Shown here: positions 6,748-8,508 of the stretch, in pieces
Layout: each line of letters starts with the position of its first letter
How positions within the stretch are numbered: the first letter of the stretch is position 1
Assembly (NCBI GenBank): GCA_964592375.1
Contig: CAZQDP010000084.1
Location: 1 to 8,508 of the forward strand
Length of the DNA: 8,508 nt
Source: CAZQDP01 sp964592375
GTDB lineage: Bacteria > Bacillota > Clostridia > RUG12999
Direction: 5' to 3'
Made by a program: the position numbers and the translations under genes
Notes under the pieces: generated by a model
Databases searched by the model: none
What the model saw: the letters and a program-made list of their open reading frames with translations, nothing else
Told to the model about the DNA's origin: nothing

Positions 6748-7713
6748 ATGATACGCAATGAATGGTATGCGATACTTCCCTCAAAAGCTGTAAGATCAAA
6801 ACAAATCCTTGCAGTAAAAAGACTTGGTCTTTCACTTGCATTGTTTCGTACGAAGAAGGGGGAGATTGCCTGCGTGTCTGATCAGTGCGCTCACCGAGGT
6901 GCCGCACTAAGCAAAGGAAAACAGGTGGGCGACTGTATTTCGTGCCCGTTTCATGGGTTGGTGTTTGATCAAAACGGACGGTGCACCTTTATTCCGGCGA
7001 ATGGAAAGGCCTCCACTGCGGACATTGGCCGGTATCATGTTCGGCATTATCCGGTAAGAGAACTTGGCGGCATCATTTACCTTTGGTATGGTGATTTGGA
7101 AAAGAAAACAGAGGATTTGCCCTTCTTTTTTGAGCACATGGATAGCTCCTATGCTTTTAGCGAGATTGCGGATCATTGGGATGCTCACTATTCTCGCTGC
7201 ATTGAAAATCAGCTTGATGTTGTGCATGTGCCGATTGTACATTACAATACCATTGGAAGAGGAAATAAAACTTTAATCAATGGCCCGAAAACTGAAATGG
7301 AAAATGGCGTGCTAAAAACCAGTGCAAACAATGAAATAGACACAGGCCAAACACCAAAGCCGCCGGAGGAGTGCATCATAAAAGACACATATTTGGCGTT
7401 TATGTTTCCAAATATATGGATGAATCATATCAGCGAGAAAATCAAGGTACTGATATACTTTGCCCCGGTGGATGAGGAAAAGACCATACTGTATATCCGT
7501 TTCTACTGTAAGGTCTCAAAATACAAAGTAGTAAACAATATTATTGCATTTTTTGGGAAATTTGCAAATAAAATCATTGAGCGGCAGGATAAACGTGTGG
7601 TCATTACGCAAAAGCCCAAGGCCTCTTCTTTAAAATCAGAAGAGAAGCTTCTCATGGGCGATGGCCCCATCATTATGTACCGAAAAGTAAGAGAGGATTT
7701 AAAAAACAAATAG
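6748..7713 (+). CDS. Rieske non-heme iron oxygenase
   Basis: A 321-residue Rieske oxygenase of the short ring-hydroxylating or demethylating kind, using O2 and electrons from a separate reductase or ferredoxin. The [2Fe-2S] Rieske site is complete: CAHRGAALS (Cys47, His49) and CPFHGLVF (Cys66, His69). The catalytic domain has ENQLDVVHVPIVH: Asn154, bridging Asp157 for electron transfer between subunits, and iron ligands His160 and His165. Their positions closely match dicamba monooxygenase (Asn154, Asp157, His160, His165). The third carboxylate ligand is probably Asp281 in the ERQDKRVV segment, by analogy. The start ATG has AAAGGGGG (6731-6738) 9 bases upstream; a nearer ATG at 6743 stops after two codons. 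The substrate is unknown, and no reductase is encoded in the window. The next gene, a TspO-like membrane protein, follows after 17 bases and is probably co-transcribed. I saw no clear promoter in the 95-base upstream region. Confidence 0.9.
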   Translation: MIRNEWYAILPSKAVRSKQILAVKRLGLSLALFRTKKGEIACVSDQCAHRGAALSKGKQVGDCISCPFHGLVFDQNGRCTFIPANGKASTADIGRYHVRHYPVRELGGIIYLWYGDLEKKTEDLPFFFEHMDSSYAFSEIADHWDAHYSRCIENQLDVVHVPIVHYNTIGRGNKTLINGPKTEMENGVLKTSANNEIDTGQTPKPPEECIIKDTYLAFMFPNIWMNHISEKIKVLIYFAPVDEEKTILYIRFYCKVSKYKVVNNIIAFFGKFANKIIERQDKRVVITQKPKASSLKSEEKLLMGDGPIIMYRKVREDLKNK

Positions 7714-7730
7714 AAAAGAGGGATTTTCTC

Positions 7731-8508
7731 ATGAGCGATAAGCAAACTTTTATTGCAACTCGGGTGCTTGTTCTTGTCACTTTTATCACAATGGTGGTTA
7801 TCAATGCGCTTGCAAACATCCTTCCAATTGGGGGAGTGACTACCGGCCAAGTTTCCGATTTCTACCCAAACTTATTTGCGCCGGCAGGCTTTACCTTTGC
7901 CATTTGGGGGGTCATTTATCTGCTCCTACTGGGTTATACCATTTACCAGCTTGGCATTTTTCAAAAGGAGAAGGTCATCGCCAAATCCGACCTTCTTTGT
8001 AGCATTGGCATCCTGTTTTCCATTTCATCCATCGCCAATTCATGTTGGATCTTTGCGTGGCATTTTCGAAGCAGTTCTTTGTCATTGCTACTGATTTTAG
8101 TGATATTGATTTGCCTGATTTTAATCATGCAAAAATTAAAGAATGAATGCCTTTCGCGCACGGAAAAGATATGGATACGATTACCCTTTAGTATCTATTT
8201 TGGGTGGATTACCGTAGCGACAATTGCAAATGCAACCGCTTTTCTGGTTGATGTAAAATGGAACGGATTTGGAATAGATGCTGCGATATGGACAGCCATT
8301 ATCTTATTGGTCGGCGTGCTCATTGCGGTGACCACGATGATGAAATTGAAAGATCCTGCATATGGTCTTGTCGTTATATGGGCATATATCGGGATTTTGG
8401 CAAAGCATCTATCCACGAGTGGCTTTGCCTCACAATACATGGTCGTGATTTATACTGCTATCGCTTGTATTATCGTTCTCATTGTGGCAGGGGTAAAGGT
8501 TTTCATTC
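7731..8508 (+). CDS. TspO-related tryptophan-rich sensory membrane protein (C-terminus beyond right edge)
   Basis: An integral membrane protein with 259 codons seen and no stop before the window ends. Hydrophobic segments lie at about residues 10-32, 52-74, 88-110, 116-134, 150-172, 184-204, 211-226 and 236-258, so it is longer than the five-helix TspO/PBR proteins. Segments such as NLFAPAGFTFAIWGVIY and LPFSIYFGWITVATIANATA are typical of the group annotated as tryptophan-rich sensory protein, distantly related to TspO, whose classic members bind porphyrins and cholesterol. Function in this longer group is not established. ATG at 7731 has GAGGG 8 bases upstream, and the gene begins 17 bases after the Rieske oxygenase stop, so the two form a likely operon. 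Loss of the C-terminus is only a window-edge effect. Confidence 0.8.
   Translation, partial: MSDKQTFIATRVLVLVTFITMVVINALANILPIGGVTTGQVSDFYPNLFAPAGFTFAIWGVIYLLLLGYTIYQLGIFQKEKVIAKSDLLCSIGILFSISSIANSCWIFAWHFRSSSLSLLLILVILICLILIMQKLKNECLSRTEKIWIRLPFSIYFGWITVATIANATAFLVDVKWNGFGIDAAIWTAIILLVGVLIAVTTMMKLKDPAYGLVVIWAYIGILAKHLSTSGFASQYMVVIYTAIACIIVLIVAGVKVFI

Overview
The window looks like a scaffolded contig from a low-to-mid-GC Firmicute, probably a clostridial lineage. The signs are strong AGGAGG-type ribosome binding sites, near-consensus TTGACA/TATAAT promoters with 17-bp spacers, and protein families common in that group: an LplA/YtcQ-like sugar-binding lipoprotein, a short Orn/Lys/Arg decarboxylase and a beta-CASP metallo-hydrolase. 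The species cannot be told from the sequence. A run of exactly 100 N (2292-2391) is an assembly gap inside one gene.

Left half, all on the minus strand and read from right to left: a PLP-dependent Orn/Lys/Arg-type decarboxylase (4797-3406), then 31 bases later a LacZ-type glycoside hydrolase family 2 enzyme (3374-478, interrupted by the gap), then after a 97-base regulatory stretch the first 126 codons of a solute-binding lipoprotein that runs off the left edge (380-1). The first two genes probably share the promoter at 4837-4865. The lipoprotein has its own promoter and an unusually symmetrical operator-like repeat cluster (399-454), so it likely begins a separately regulated sugar-uptake operon beside the hydrolase.

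The divergent intergenic region (4798-5056) holds back-to-back promoters and a set of CATATGCAAAAT-like repeats. To its right, on the plus strand, are a beta-CASP metallo-beta-lactamase-fold protein (5057-6652, GTG start), a Rieske non-heme iron oxygenase (6748-7713) and, 17 bases after it, a multi-pass membrane protein of the TspO-related tryptophan-rich sensory group (7731 to beyond the right edge).

Most of the window is ordinary metabolism. The parts most worth a second look are the Rieske oxygenase/TspO-like pair, the altered active-site neighbourhood of the LacZ-like enzyme, the operator cluster at 399-454, and the octamer repeat that builds the ribosome binding site and start codon of the LacZ-like gene. 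I found no RNA gene, CRISPR array, insertion sequence or convincing intrinsic terminator, and no gene-free stretch over 300 bases.
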